This document shows positions 1-7,828 of a DNA stretch of 64,000 nucleotides, one piece after another. A program made the position numbers and the translations under genes. The notes beneath the pieces are model-generated. The model had not been told where the DNA came from. It saw only the letters and a program-made list of their open reading frames with translations, and made no database searches. The first letter of the stretch is position 1, and the number at the start of each line of letters is the position of its first letter. The DNA comes from Escherichia coli (GTDB taxonomy: Bacteria; Pseudomonadota; Gammaproteobacteria; Enterobacterales; Enterobacteriaceae). The stretch is from contig NZ_AP027764.1 in the NCBI RefSeq assembly GCF_036503815.1, forward strand, positions 4,340,001 through 4,404,000, read 5' to 3'.

Positions 1-314
1 AGGAACACGGCCAGAAACTTATTCAGATCCTTGGACTGCTGAAAATGACTCTGGGCCGAAGCGCATCTTCTGTTATCGGTGTAGTTCATACCGTAAACGA
101 CCCCGAAAGTGTGCTGAAGCAATTTATCAGCGAGCAACTCACCACTCCGGCACTGTTCTGTAACGTATCTTCAACGGATGATATTGCCCTGCCGGGGATC
201 AGCATTTATGCGGACGATAAAGCCATACAGGATGCCAGACAATCACCCAGCCCTGCAGCACGTTCCCGGATGCTTAAACAGCGTGACATGGCTAAAGGGG
301 GCGAGAAGGAATGA
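1..314 (+). CDS. Probable capsid size determination protein Sid, C-terminal part (cut by window edge)
   Basis: An open frame enters from the left edge (first full codon at 3) and ends at 314, overlapping the psu start by four bases (ATGA), which suggests translational coupling. About 103 residues are visible. The tail is basic and polar and the rest has no motif I can name. In P4 the late operon contains sid, psu and delta, so the gene just upstream of psu is best read as sid, whose product forces the P2 helper capsid into the small T=4 form. The assignment rests mainly on position. An ATG at 45 lies inside the frame and is probably not the true start. Confidence 0.6.
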   Translation, partial: EHGQKLIQILGLLKMTLGRSASSVIGVVHTVNDPESVLKQFISEQLTTPALFCNVSSTDDIALPGISIYADDKAIQDARQSPSPAARSRMLKQRDMAKGGEKE

Positions 315-865
315 ATACCGGAACCATTACTCAGGAAGCTCTCAACGATTACCGCGCGGCAATAAAAAGCTGGCTGACACTACGTAATGTGCAAAGTACC
401 AGCCAGCTTCGTCTGGCTGCTTTGCTGGATACTGAAGAAAAACCCGCAGCATATGCCAGCCAACTTGAGGATCTTCGTGAGCGTCTTGCACTCCTCGAAT
501 GGCAGATTAACTGTGCCGCCCGGGATGGTCTTTATGCTCACCAGATTGTGCTGGAAAGCTGTGTTACAAGCGCAACTGAAAACTTCATGAGCGAGCATGG
601 TGATGCACTCACTGACGCTCTGGCTCCTTTTCTTTGTGCACCATACGGGCTTGAGGCGGCAATGAAAATATTACGAACCGCTGTAGCCCGACAAACGGAA
701 GTCCGTACTCCGGTAATTTCAGCAGCATATAAGAGCATTATCGACGAAACCGGATTAACGGTGGATGCATCAATGCGCGCTGATGCTTCAGCCAGTTTCA
801 CCCCGGCACAACATAAAGTTTTCCTGGCCCGCCTTAACCGACTTAATGAAAAAGGAGTGTGCTGA
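311..865 (+). CDS. psu: Polarity suppression protein Psu of a P4-like satellite
   Basis: The 184-residue product is close to the 190 residues of P4 Psu. It shares the family's layout: a long helical N-terminal half and a C-terminal FTPAQ motif (residues about 166-170). P4 Psu binds and inhibits transcription terminator Rho, relieving polarity, and also decorates the small P4 capsid. The start at 311 overlaps the stop of the upstream frame and is preceded by GAAGGA. The stop at 865 lies one base before the start of the ogr/delta gene, so the three genes look like one late operon. Family identity is fairly sure; Rho inhibition by this diverged copy is inferred. Confidence 0.85.
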   Translation: MNTGTITQEALNDYRAAIKSWLTLRNVQSTSQLRLAALLDTEEKPAAYASQLEDLRERLALLEWQINCAARDGLYAHQIVLESCVTSATENFMSEHGDALTDALAPFLCAPYGLEAAMKILRTAVARQTEVRTPVISAAYKSIIDETGLTVDASMRADASASFTPAQHKVFLARLNRLNEKGVC

Positions 866-866
866 T

Positions 867-1139
867 ATGGCCCTGAAGTGTCCTGAATGTGGCGCGGTCG
901 CTCACGCCAGAACCAGCGCCTATGAAGCTCCGTCGGTTAAACGCTCATGGTATCAGTGCCAGAATCTGGAATGTTCCTGCACATTTACCGCACTGGAAAG
1001 CGTGGATACGATAATTATGAAGCCTCGGTGCAATGAACAGGAATCAGACAAAGCAAAAATACCGGAAAAACAACAGCAAACTCTCAATTGCTATGGCTCC
1101 GCGTCAAAGCTGTCAAACCGTCAGCAAATTCCTGTCTGA
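867..1139 (+). CDS. Ogr/Delta-type zinc-finger late transcription activator, single-module form
   Basis: The 90-residue protein has the exact Ogr/Delta zinc-binding spacing, C-x2-C-x22-C-x4-C, at C5, C8, C31 and C36. Family members activate P2 and P4 late promoters by contacting RNA polymerase alpha. P4 Delta is about 166 residues with two such modules; this one has a single module plus a polar tail without further cysteine pairs, so it resembles P2 Ogr (72 residues) in layout. The start at 867 has a strong AAAGGAG ribosome site at 851-857. It is the last gene of the late operon, followed by a clear terminator. Confidence 0.85.
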   Translation: MALKCPECGAVAHARTSAYEAPSVKRSWYQCQNLECSCTFTALESVDTIIMKPRCNEQESDKAKIPEKQQQTLNCYGSASKLSNRQQIPV

Positions 1140-1161
1140 TTAGCAAAATACGACCACGAAG

Positions 1162-1186
1162 TCCCGGTCCAGTACCGGGATTTTTT
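1162..1186 (+). terminator. Rho-independent terminator of the satellite late operon
   Basis: A perfect 7-bp stem (TCCCGGT at 1162-1168 with ACCGGGA at 1174-1180) closes a 5-base loop and is followed by six T. It stands 22 bases after the ogr/delta stop. Confidence 0.85.
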
Positions 1187-1474
1187 ACGCCTTTTCCCTG
1201 GCTGGCCTGAGAGCGTATGAGTGCATATCTATGGCGCATGAAAACGCATGAGTCTCATGCGCCATTTTTGACGCGAAAGCCCTTGTGTGGTGGCTTCTGA
1301 GACGATTTACGGGGTGCATGAAAACCAGTCTGTTAAGCGAAGCGGGCAGGCGGGCGGGGCTGTGCGCAATCGCGAAAATAAGTGGATTATCCCGCCAATC
1401 CTTGCTAAGAATAAAGTCTGAGTACGGGTGACTGTGCAAGGGTCATTTAAACAAACTAAACAACCCTTGAAAAT
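1187..1474. other. Non-coding spacer with hairpin and G-rich, cos-like segment
   Basis: About 290 bases without a credible gene lie between the late operon terminator and the reverse transcriptase cassette. It holds a long inverted repeat (1231-1265) and then a G-rich stretch at about 1341-1365 containing the run GGCAGGCGGGCGGGGC. P2 and P4 carry a G-rich cos site next to the late genes, so this is a candidate cos/packaging region, or its remnant. I cannot align it base for base with the P4 cos site from memory. Confidence 0.4.
1231..1269 (+). repeat. Long perfect inverted repeat followed by a T run
   Basis: ATGGCGCATGA (1231-1241) pairs perfectly with TCATGCGCCAT (1255-1265) around a 13-base spacer, then TTTT follows. 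The motif GCATGA recurs inside the spacer. It could be a second terminator, a protein-binding palindrome near cos, or part of a structured RNA. Confidence 0.7.
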
Positions 1475-2164
1475 TTAATTTAAGGAAAGAATTTTCCTGA
1501 AATGTTTTTGTAAATCCTCTAATTTACTTATAAGCTCATTGATATATTCAATATTATCACCACTCAAGAGAGCATTTATATAACCATTTAGAACATCATA
1601 ATCTTGCAATATTTTAGAATCATTAAAGTTTTTAAACTGCATGCAACTTCCTTCATAAATCAATGATTCACCAATATATTGCTGTTCGAGAGAGCGAATA
1701 GCAGGAAAGTTGAAATTATTATTCCTTAAAACAATGGATATATTTTTAAGTAATTCGCCTATCAAAATTTCATCATTAACAGGAGATATAACAACAGTAT
1801 TTCTTTCCTTACGAAAAAGCTGCGCCCAACACAGGAACTGGCACACATAATATCTAGTGCTAACTTCATAATAAGGGTCCTCCGTCAACGACCCATTGTC
1901 TTTAATATACTTCAAACGCCCTATTAAACCGTTAACGGAACTCAATAAAGTTAATCCCCAACGCCCTAATTCTATTTCCCTTTCTTTTTTTTGTGAAAAC
2001 TCGAAATCTATTCTTTTCGCTAATAAATCACTTTCAATTTTTAATTTATTTTTATAGGTCTCCAACCCTCTCTTATCCATATGTTTGAGAATCATCTTGC
2101 ATATAAATGCAATAATACCTAATGCGATACTTGAAGATAAGATATCATTTATAATCTGATTCAT
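1475..2164 (-). CDS. Small membrane-anchored partner of the type 1 defence reverse transcriptase (DRT1b-like)
   Basis: A 229-residue protein with one N-terminal membrane segment (about residues 8-28), then a charged, coiled-coil-prone stretch (about 30-70) and a helical cytoplasmic domain without a motif I recognise. Its ATG overlaps the stop codon of the upstream RT-nitrilase gene (ATGA at 2161-2164), so the two are almost surely co-translated. Type 1 DRT systems are described as an RT-nitrilase plus a small transmembrane protein, which fits. The gene is strongly AT-rich like its partner. A role as membrane effector or anchor is inference. No other gene of the cassette follows. Confidence 0.72.
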   Translation of the reverse strand: MNQIINDILSSSIALGIIAFICKMILKHMDKRGLETYKNKLKIESDLLAKRIDFEFSQKKEREIELGRWGLTLLSSVNGLIGRLKYIKDNGSLTEDPYYEVSTRYYVCQFLCWAQLFRKERNTVVISPVNDEILIGELLKNISIVLRNNNFNFPAIRSLEQQYIGESLIYEGSCMQFKNFNDSKILQDYDVLNGYINALLSGDNIEYINELISKLEDLQKHFRKILSLN

Positions 2165-5046
2165 TTTTTGGCCCTTTCTAATAAAGCGTCATAATCAAAC
2201 CCGGGGGGATTATGCTTGATTATGTCATTATTATCTCTAAAAGAACGATATTGAGCCTCCCTTAAGGCTTTAATATCTAATGTTGTAGTTAGAATACAGT
2301 GATTCTCTCCACCTTTTACGTATATTTTGTTTGAGATAGAGCTTCTCGATGGCTGAAGAACGCACGACCCTCCATAATGAGAAGTATTTGACTGAGCTAC
2401 ATAACAATGCAAATCTCTTGCCGCTGATTCGGTTATATGTTGATAATAATTAACATCCCTATTCCAAACGCAAGCAAAAAGAATATCCAACTTTGACTTA
2501 AACAAAGCGCGATGCTCAATATTCGCGAGTTCGAAGCAGTTATATGTAGCGAATGATACATTTTTCCATCTAATAAGATGATATCGTTGCTTCTTAGGCT
2601 TTGGTGCTCCTGCTCTAAGTCTTAATGTATGTAAGAGTTCAATTTCCTTAGGAGCGTAATAATTTTTAACTCTAAACACAAGCATGCTTGATTTATAATT
2701 CTCATCAGTATTATAAGGTAACATTTCAACAAGTATATTATATGCGCGCTCATCAAGAACCCAATGTTCAAGACCGAATATAAGCGCAATTTGTTTTCTT
2801 CGAGAGTAAGCAGCCATAAATGGTAGCCATGAAACTGGGATAGACAATTCCGGCAGTAATAATACGTCAGCTTCCTCTTTATTTGCTGCATTAAGAATAT
2901 GATACAGTCCTTTTTGTCTTTGATAACTTAGATTTGGCGACTGATCCTTTCGACATGCTCTTTGTATAGAGTCTCTATCAACCAACATATTAGCTAACGC
3001 AACTTTTATTTTCTCATTTTTAGAACTAAACTTATCATTAACCTTTATCGAAATTGTGTTTTTGTTTTTATTTACAACGCAAGCCCCCTGATGAAAATCA
3101 TTTCTTGTTGTAAATTTATGCAATTCTTTTTTTTTCAAAGATCTAATCAGATAAAAAAGTTGATATTCATCAGCATGTATAAATCTTGGAGTTTTTGATT
3201 TTTTACTTTTCACAAGCTCAATATCAAGCTCAGATATATTTTTATAAAGTTCTTCTTCTGTCAAATCTCCTCTATAATTCGTATAATTCACTAATGGCCA
3301 AGAAACCAAATTGTGTCTAATTAAATTACTATCTCTGAAACGTTCAATTAATTTTACCTTATCCGCATCACCATTAATCATTTTGCGTATAGGAATTAAC
3401 TCCTTCTGCTCTGTCTCTTGTGTATCATTTAGGATTACATCAAGATCAAGCAGTGCAAGATTCAGGCAAAGTGAAATATCAGCGTACTCGTTCATTGCAG
3501 TTTTAATTTTTGATGAGATATCACTTTCATCATTGTCCCCATGCCATTTTATCTTTTCAATACTGTCTTGAATAGATTTATAAAAAGATCGAGAAAAGGT
3601 ATATTTCTTAGTTATCAATGTATACGCTAATACTTTTTCCCATAATCTACTGAATCGTATGCAATTCTCTCCTCTAAAGAAAAGAGTGATTTGCTTTAAT
3701 GTTGATTCATTAGACGTTAGGTTGCATAAACGATGAGCAAGAATATGCGATGATATATATTTTGAAAGTTCAGTTTCATTCTCTGCCAACCCCATAATGC
3801 TTCTGAATTTATTAGCCGAACCATTTAATAAAACATCATAGGCAAATTTATCTAAATCACTCTCTATATGCTCATCGGGTAAAAAACGAAATGCACTACT
3901 ACGGTTTTCAACCTCTTGTTTAAAGACTCGTAACCCTGCCAGACTATGGTTCCTATCAAAATAATGAAAAATTAATTTGTCTTTTTGTATAGGTAAGGAA
4001 TGATACTCATCTGACAATCTAAAAATTGCATCACCTTTATTATCATGCTTTATAAAATCCCCTAATGCACTATCAATAAAATTTATAATTTCCTTACCCT
4101 TTTCAGAAGGCTGCATCGAAGGAGAAGAGAACACAAATAAAATATCATCTACATAACGACCATAATATGCAGGGTTGATTTTAGATTTAATATCAGCATC
4201 AAAATCTGAAAGGTACCAATTAGCTAATATAGCTGACGAAGTAAATCCTATTGGAATACCTTTCGATACAGACTCTTCATGTGTAACACAAATATAAGGA
4301 GCTATAACCTGCTTATACATGTCATGCATTTGTGAAATCTTTTCATTCAAATACAATGACAATTCCATGCTCTCAGATGGAGAGTTATCTATTATCACCT
4401 TTTCTATTTTCTTAAAATCTATATTTATATTATAATAAAAACTTTTTAAGTCTAGTGATAATATAGCTACATTTTCCTGCTCTTTTTCAACAGTATCAAT
4501 TGCTTTATTTATTCCGCCATCACGCCATTTGTTATAGTTATCAACATATTTCTGGAATATATTAACAGAAGAAATTGATTCTTCTGTCGGGTAATCTCTT
4601 GCGTATTTTTTTACCACATTTGATACTCGATTACCATAGGTGTAATTGGTGAAATTTTCGTCCAGCAAAGAACCAACATATATTGACCACAATGTCTCAA
4701 TAAGATATATTTCAACAGGTGCCACAACCAAATAATTTACAGATTCAACTATATATTCGCTCGCTGTTTTATTATTACTCAGAAACAAAGCACCATTACT
4801 TTGCTCACTCTCTAAATGACTTTTAATCTTCTTTGGTAAAATTTCAACATTGATGCCTTGTAACCATTGATCAAAAACGGATTCATCATCGCCATTGAAT
4901 AAATCAACCACTTTTTTTATTTTACGATCGAATCCTGTGTTTTCAAATTTTGCTATTTCAGCTTTCAGATAGAAATTTAAATTTTCGTAATATGCATATG
5001 ACTTCAAGCAATTATACGCGCTTAATACATTTCCTTTGCTAATCAT
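2161..5046 (-). CDS. Defence-associated reverse transcriptase fused to a nitrilase-like domain (DRT type 1, UG1)
   Basis: A 961-residue two-domain protein. Residues about 90-420 form a reverse transcriptase: LSLDL with catalytic Asp199, a motif-B-like KGIPIGFTSSA (262-272), and the YVDD box (298-301) carrying the other two metal-binding aspartates. A helical middle region follows. Residues about 670-930 resemble a carbon-nitrogen hydrolase: PEL with Glu733, and Cys837 in YNCFE, the usual nucleophile position. RT plus nitrilase in one chain is the hallmark of UG1/DRT1 antiphage systems. Its ribosome site AAAGGTGA lies just upstream of the ATG at 5046. Integrase ends 65 bases upstream on the same strand, so transcription may start in that gap or come from int. 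The anti-phage role is inferred from family and position. Confidence 0.88.
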   Translation of the reverse strand: MISKGNVLSAYNCLKSYAYYENLNFYLKAEIAKFENTGFDRKIKKVVDLFNGDDESVFDQWLQGINVEILPKKIKSHLESEQSNGALFLSNNKTASEYIVESVNYLVVAPVEIYLIETLWSIYVGSLLDENFTNYTYGNRVSNVVKKYARDYPTEESISSVNIFQKYVDNYNKWRDGGINKAIDTVEKEQENVAILSLDLKSFYYNINIDFKKIEKVIIDNSPSESMELSLYLNEKISQMHDMYKQVIAPYICVTHEESVSKGIPIGFTSSAILANWYLSDFDADIKSKINPAYYGRYVDDILFVFSSPSMQPSEKGKEIINFIDSALGDFIKHDNKGDAIFRLSDEYHSLPIQKDKLIFHYFDRNHSLAGLRVFKQEVENRSSAFRFLPDEHIESDLDKFAYDVLLNGSANKFRSIMGLAENETELSKYISSHILAHRLCNLTSNESTLKQITLFFRGENCIRFSRLWEKVLAYTLITKKYTFSRSFYKSIQDSIEKIKWHGDNDESDISSKIKTAMNEYADISLCLNLALLDLDVILNDTQETEQKELIPIRKMINGDADKVKLIERFRDSNLIRHNLVSWPLVNYTNYRGDLTEEELYKNISELDIELVKSKKSKTPRFIHADEYQLFYLIRSLKKKELHKFTTRNDFHQGACVVNKNKNTISIKVNDKFSSKNEKIKVALANMLVDRDSIQRACRKDQSPNLSYQRQKGLYHILNAANKEEADVLLLPELSIPVSWLPFMAAYSRRKQIALIFGLEHWVLDERAYNILVEMLPYNTDENYKSSMLVFRVKNYYAPKEIELLHTLRLRAGAPKPKKQRYHLIRWKNVSFATYNCFELANIEHRALFKSKLDILFACVWNRDVNYYQHITESAARDLHCYVAQSNTSHYGGSCVLQPSRSSISNKIYVKGGENHCILTTTLDIKALREAQYRSFRDNNDIIKHNPPGFDYDALLERAKK

Positions 5047-5111
5047 AAGTCACCTTTATATTTTCATTGCTGCAATTAGAATAAATGTCATTTTCCATCA
5101 TGCTACTTTTT

Positions 5112-6362
5112 TCATTTAGCATAATCATAGGGTGTTACATATTTTTCTTTATTACTATCTAAATAATCAGCCCACCATTGAACCATCAATCGACGCTCGT
5201 CTAAATGCTCAGAAGTATGAATATACGCAGCACGAACATTGTTACGCTCTGAGTGGCTTAACTGGCGCTCAATCGCATCATCGCTCCATAAACCTGACTC
5301 ACCTAAAGCACCTCGCGCCATTGTTCTGAAACCGTGACCACATACTTCAGTTTTAGTGTCATAACCCATAGCCCGCAAAGCACTATTCACCGTGTTTTCA
5401 CTCATAACTTTAGTTGCGTCGTGATCTCCCGGAAACAGCAGCTCTTTATCACCACTAATCTGCTTAAGCTGCTCTAACAAAATCATCGCCTGCCGACTAA
5501 GCGGAACGATATGCTCCTCTTTCATCTTCATCCCACGGTACGAATAACGGACACCTTTAATTTCTTCTCGTTTTGCCGGTATACGCCAAAGAGATTTATC
5601 GAAGTCGAATTCATCCCAGCGAGCGAAACGCAACTCGCTGGAACGAACAAAAGTTAGTAAGGAAAGCTCGACTGCAATCCGTGTCATTACACGGCCACGA
5701 TATGCAGCAAGACGTGCAAGAAACTCAGGGAACCGGCTAGAAGGTAAAGCAGGGTAATGTCGCGCTTTGGTTGTCGATAGCGCACCGGCCATATCGCTGG
5801 CTGGATTTGAGTCGATGTAATCGTTCTGTACGGCATAACGCATAATGGCTGTGACGCGCTGTTGCAGGCGCTGAGCGACATCGTGTTTGCCACTGGCATC
5901 AACTTTTTTAATCGGGGCTAACAGGTGGCTGGTTTTAAGCTGCCGAATGTCGGACGAACCGATATGAGGGAAGATATAAAGCTCAAGATAGCGAAGAACG
6001 CGCGATCGATGGTCTTCACTCCAGCGCTTGTTACTGGCATGCCATTCTCGGGCGATAGTTTCAAAAGTATATGCCCCCGAATTCTCGGCCTGAGCTTCTT
6101 TTTGTACAACTTTTGGGTCTATGCCCTGTACTAAAAGCTTTTTAGCTTCATCGCGTTTTGCTCTTGCCTGAGCAAGCGTCACAGTAGGCCAAACACCAAA
6201 AGCGAGACGATCCTCTTTTTTGTCAGAGGGACGTCTGTATTTCATGCGCCAGTATTTGGAACCTTTGGCCGAAACCTCAAGATACAAACCACCACCATCG
6301 GCCATTTTGTAGGTTTTGTCTTTTGGCTTTGCGGTCTCGACCTGTCTGGCGTTGAGCTTCAT
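5112..6362 (-). CDS. int: P4-type tyrosine recombinase (integrase)
   Basis: A site-specific recombinase of the P4/CP4 family that inserts the satellite at leuX. The N-terminus (MKLNARQVETAKPKDK) is the family's DUF4102-type arm-binding region, followed by a SAM-like core-binding domain. The catalytic set is visible, numbered from the Met at 6362: R245 in ELRFARW, H343-x2-R346 in HGFR, H370 and nucleophile Y380. Length (416 residues) is normal and no break is seen. An upstream ATG at 6374 would add MCPQ; I prefer 6362 because it matches the usual family start, though neither has a strong ribosome site. The gene starts about 160 bases from leuX and points away from it. Confidence 0.93.
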   Translation of the reverse strand: MKLNARQVETAKPKDKTYKMADGGGLYLEVSAKGSKYWRMKYRRPSDKKEDRLAFGVWPTVTLAQARAKRDEAKKLLVQGIDPKVVQKEAQAENSGAYTFETIAREWHASNKRWSEDHRSRVLRYLELYIFPHIGSSDIRQLKTSHLLAPIKKVDASGKHDVAQRLQQRVTAIMRYAVQNDYIDSNPASDMAGALSTTKARHYPALPSSRFPEFLARLAAYRGRVMTRIAVELSLLTFVRSSELRFARWDEFDFDKSLWRIPAKREEIKGVRYSYRGMKMKEEHIVPLSRQAMILLEQLKQISGDKELLFPGDHDATKVMSENTVNSALRAMGYDTKTEVCGHGFRTMARGALGESGLWSDDAIERQLSHSERNNVRAAYIHTSEHLDERRLMVQWWADYLDSNKEKYVTPYDYAK

Positions 6363-6525
6363 TTGGGGGCACATTTCTAATCGAAGTTAAGATGCCCCCA
6401 ATTATGCCCCCAATGATATCCGGATTTCAACGGACAACCTCGGAAGAGGCAGGACGTAAAAATCGCTGCAATCATTGATTTTAAAGGGATATTTGAACTT
6501 TCTCGGATGGTCTTGGAAGTACTAA

Positions 6526-6546
6526 TGGTGCCGAAGGCCGGACTCG
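6526..6546 (-). other. Satellite attachment site (attB-type core at leuX 3' end)
   Basis: The last bases of leuX, reading to the terminal CCA at 6526, form the P4-family integration core. Integrase lies directly beyond, and the tRNA remains complete, as expected when an element re-creates the tRNA end. The matching copy at the far end of the satellite is outside the window, so the exact core length is inferred. Confidence 0.7.
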
Positions 6547-6610
6547 AACCGGCACGTATTTCTACGGTTGATTTTGAATCAACTGCGTCTACCGATTTCG
6601 CCACTTCGGC
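6526..6610 (-). tRNA. leuX: tRNA-Leu (anticodon CAA)
   Basis: An 85-base class II tRNA read on the minus strand from 6610. The acceptor ends GCCGAAG and CTTCGGC pair, followed by encoded ACCA. The anticodon stem GTTGA/TCAAC closes the loop TTCAAAA, giving anticodon CAA, which reads UUG leucine codons. The long variable arm and the TTCGAGT T-loop sequence are present. It matches E. coli leuX, a well-known integration site. Confidence 0.98.
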
Positions 6611-6639
6611 ACTGAAGAGGTATGCGGAAAACGTTGTGG

Positions 6640-6667
6640 ATTATACCTGTCGCACGCCACCATGCAA
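6640..6667 (-). promoter_or_regulatory. Sigma-70 promoter of leuX
   Basis: On the minus strand TTGCAT (complement of 6662-6667) and TATAAT (complement of 6640-6645) are separated by 16 bases and lie about 30 bases upstream of the tRNA. The -10 box is a perfect consensus. Confidence 0.75.
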
Positions 6668-6805
6668 GCGCCAGCTTGCTCGCACCTCGCTAAGTGCTGA
6701 AATTTTCAGCATTGCATACCGTGATGTGTAACCTTTGTCACACTCCAGGCACCCCGCCCTACCATGCTCTACACTTCCCAGACAACACCAGAGAAGGACA
6801 AAAAT

Positions 6806-7825
6806 ATGTCGATGATAAAAAGCTATGCCGCAAAAGAGGCTGGCGGCAAACTGGAAGTTTATGAGTACGATCCCGGTGAACTGAAACCACAAGATGTCGA
6901 AGTGCAGGTGGATTACTGCGGGATCTGCCATTCCGATCTGTCGATGATCGACAACGAATGGGGATTTTCACAGTATCCGCTGGTTGCCGGGCATGAGGTG
7001 ATTGGGCGCGTGGTGGCGCTCGGGAGCGCCGCGCAGGATAAAGGTTTGCAGGTCGGTCAGCGTGTCGGGATTGGCTGGACGGCGCGTAGCTGTGGTCACT
7101 GCGACGCCTGTATTAGCGGTAATCAGATCAACTGTGAGCAAGGTGCGGTGCCGACGATTATGAATCGTGGCGGCTTTGCTGAGAAGTTGCGTGCGGACTG
7201 GCAATGGGTGATTCCACTGCCAGAAAATATCGACATTGAATCTGCCGGGCCACTGTTGTGCGGCGGTATCACGGTCTTTAAACCACTGTTGATGCACCAT
7301 ATCACTGCCACCAGCCGCGTTGGGGTAATTGGTATTGGCGGGCTGGGGCATATCGCTATAAAACTTCTGCACGCAATGGGATGCGAGGTGACGGCCTTTA
7401 GTTCGAATCCGGCGAAAGAGCAGGAGGTGCTGGCGATGGGTGCCGATAAAGTGGTGAATAGCCGCGATCCGCAGGCACTGAAGGCTCTGGCGGGGCAGTT
7501 TGATCTCATTATCAACACCGTCAACGTCAGCCTCGACTGGCAGCCTTATTTTGAGGCGCTGACGTATGGCGGTAATTTCCATACAGTCGGCGCGGTCCTC
7601 ACGCCGCTGTCTGTTCCGGCCTTTACGTTAATTGCGGGCGACCGCAGCGTCTCTGGTTCAGCAACCGGTACACCTCATGAGCTGCGTAAGCTGATGCGCT
7701 TTGCCGCCCGCAGCAAGGTTGCGCCGACTACCGAACTGTTCCCGATGTCGAAAATTAACGACGCCATTCAGCATGTACGCGATGGTAAAGCGCGCTACCG
7801 CGTGGTGTTGAAAGCAGATTTTTGA
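6806..7825 (+). CDS. ahr: NADPH-dependent aldehyde reductase (zinc alcohol dehydrogenase family)
   Basis: The 339-residue product matches E. coli Ahr (YjgB), which reduces many aldehydes to alcohols with NADPH. Catalytic zinc ligands are visible in YCGICHSD and GHE. The structural zinc cysteines lie in CGHCDACISGNQINC, and the Rossmann motif is GIGGLG. The start at 6806 was chosen because AGAAGGA sits 8 bases upstream and it gives the known N-terminus MSMIKSYAAKEA. The frame is open 14 codons further back without a ribosome site. Its stop lies 3 bases from the convergent idnK stop. Independent transcription from a promoter before 6780 is likely. Confidence 0.95.
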   Translation: MSMIKSYAAKEAGGKLEVYEYDPGELKPQDVEVQVDYCGICHSDLSMIDNEWGFSQYPLVAGHEVIGRVVALGSAAQDKGLQVGQRVGIGWTARSCGHCDACISGNQINCEQGAVPTIMNRGGFAEKLRADWQWVIPLPENIDIESAGPLLCGGITVFKPLLMHHITATSRVGVIGIGGLGHIAIKLLHAMGCEVTAFSSNPAKEQEVLAMGADKVVNSRDPQALKALAGQFDLIINTVNVSLDWQPYFEALTYGGNFHTVGAVLTPLSVPAFTLIAGDRSVSGSATGTPHELRKLMRFAARSKVAPTTELFPMSKINDAIQHVRDGKARYRVVLKADF

Positions 7826-7828
7826 AAA

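Larger units (their letters stand above)
1..6525. mobile_element. Right part of a P4-type phage satellite integrated at leuX
   Basis: This stretch carries P4-like genes (sid-like end, psu, ogr/delta on the plus strand; a P4-type integrase on the minus strand) and stops at the 3' end of tRNA gene leuX, a known P4 attachment site. The left end, with replication and immunity genes and the second att copy, lies outside the window. Cargo between the late genes and int is a two-gene reverse transcriptase system, visibly more AT-rich than both flanks. Published surveys describe this position of P4 satellites (between psu and int) as a hotspot for defence genes. Whether the satellite can still be mobilised cannot be judged from this half. 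Confidence 0.88.

Noticed and set aside
1185..1439. 84-codon minus-strand frame in the cos-like spacer
   Set aside because: It runs through the hairpin and terminator region, has no ribosome site and no protein-like composition.
2161..5046. RT as part of a retron or group II intron
   Set aside because: No intron domains or maturase region are seen, the C-terminal fusion is nitrilase-like, and the size and partner gene fit DRT1 better.
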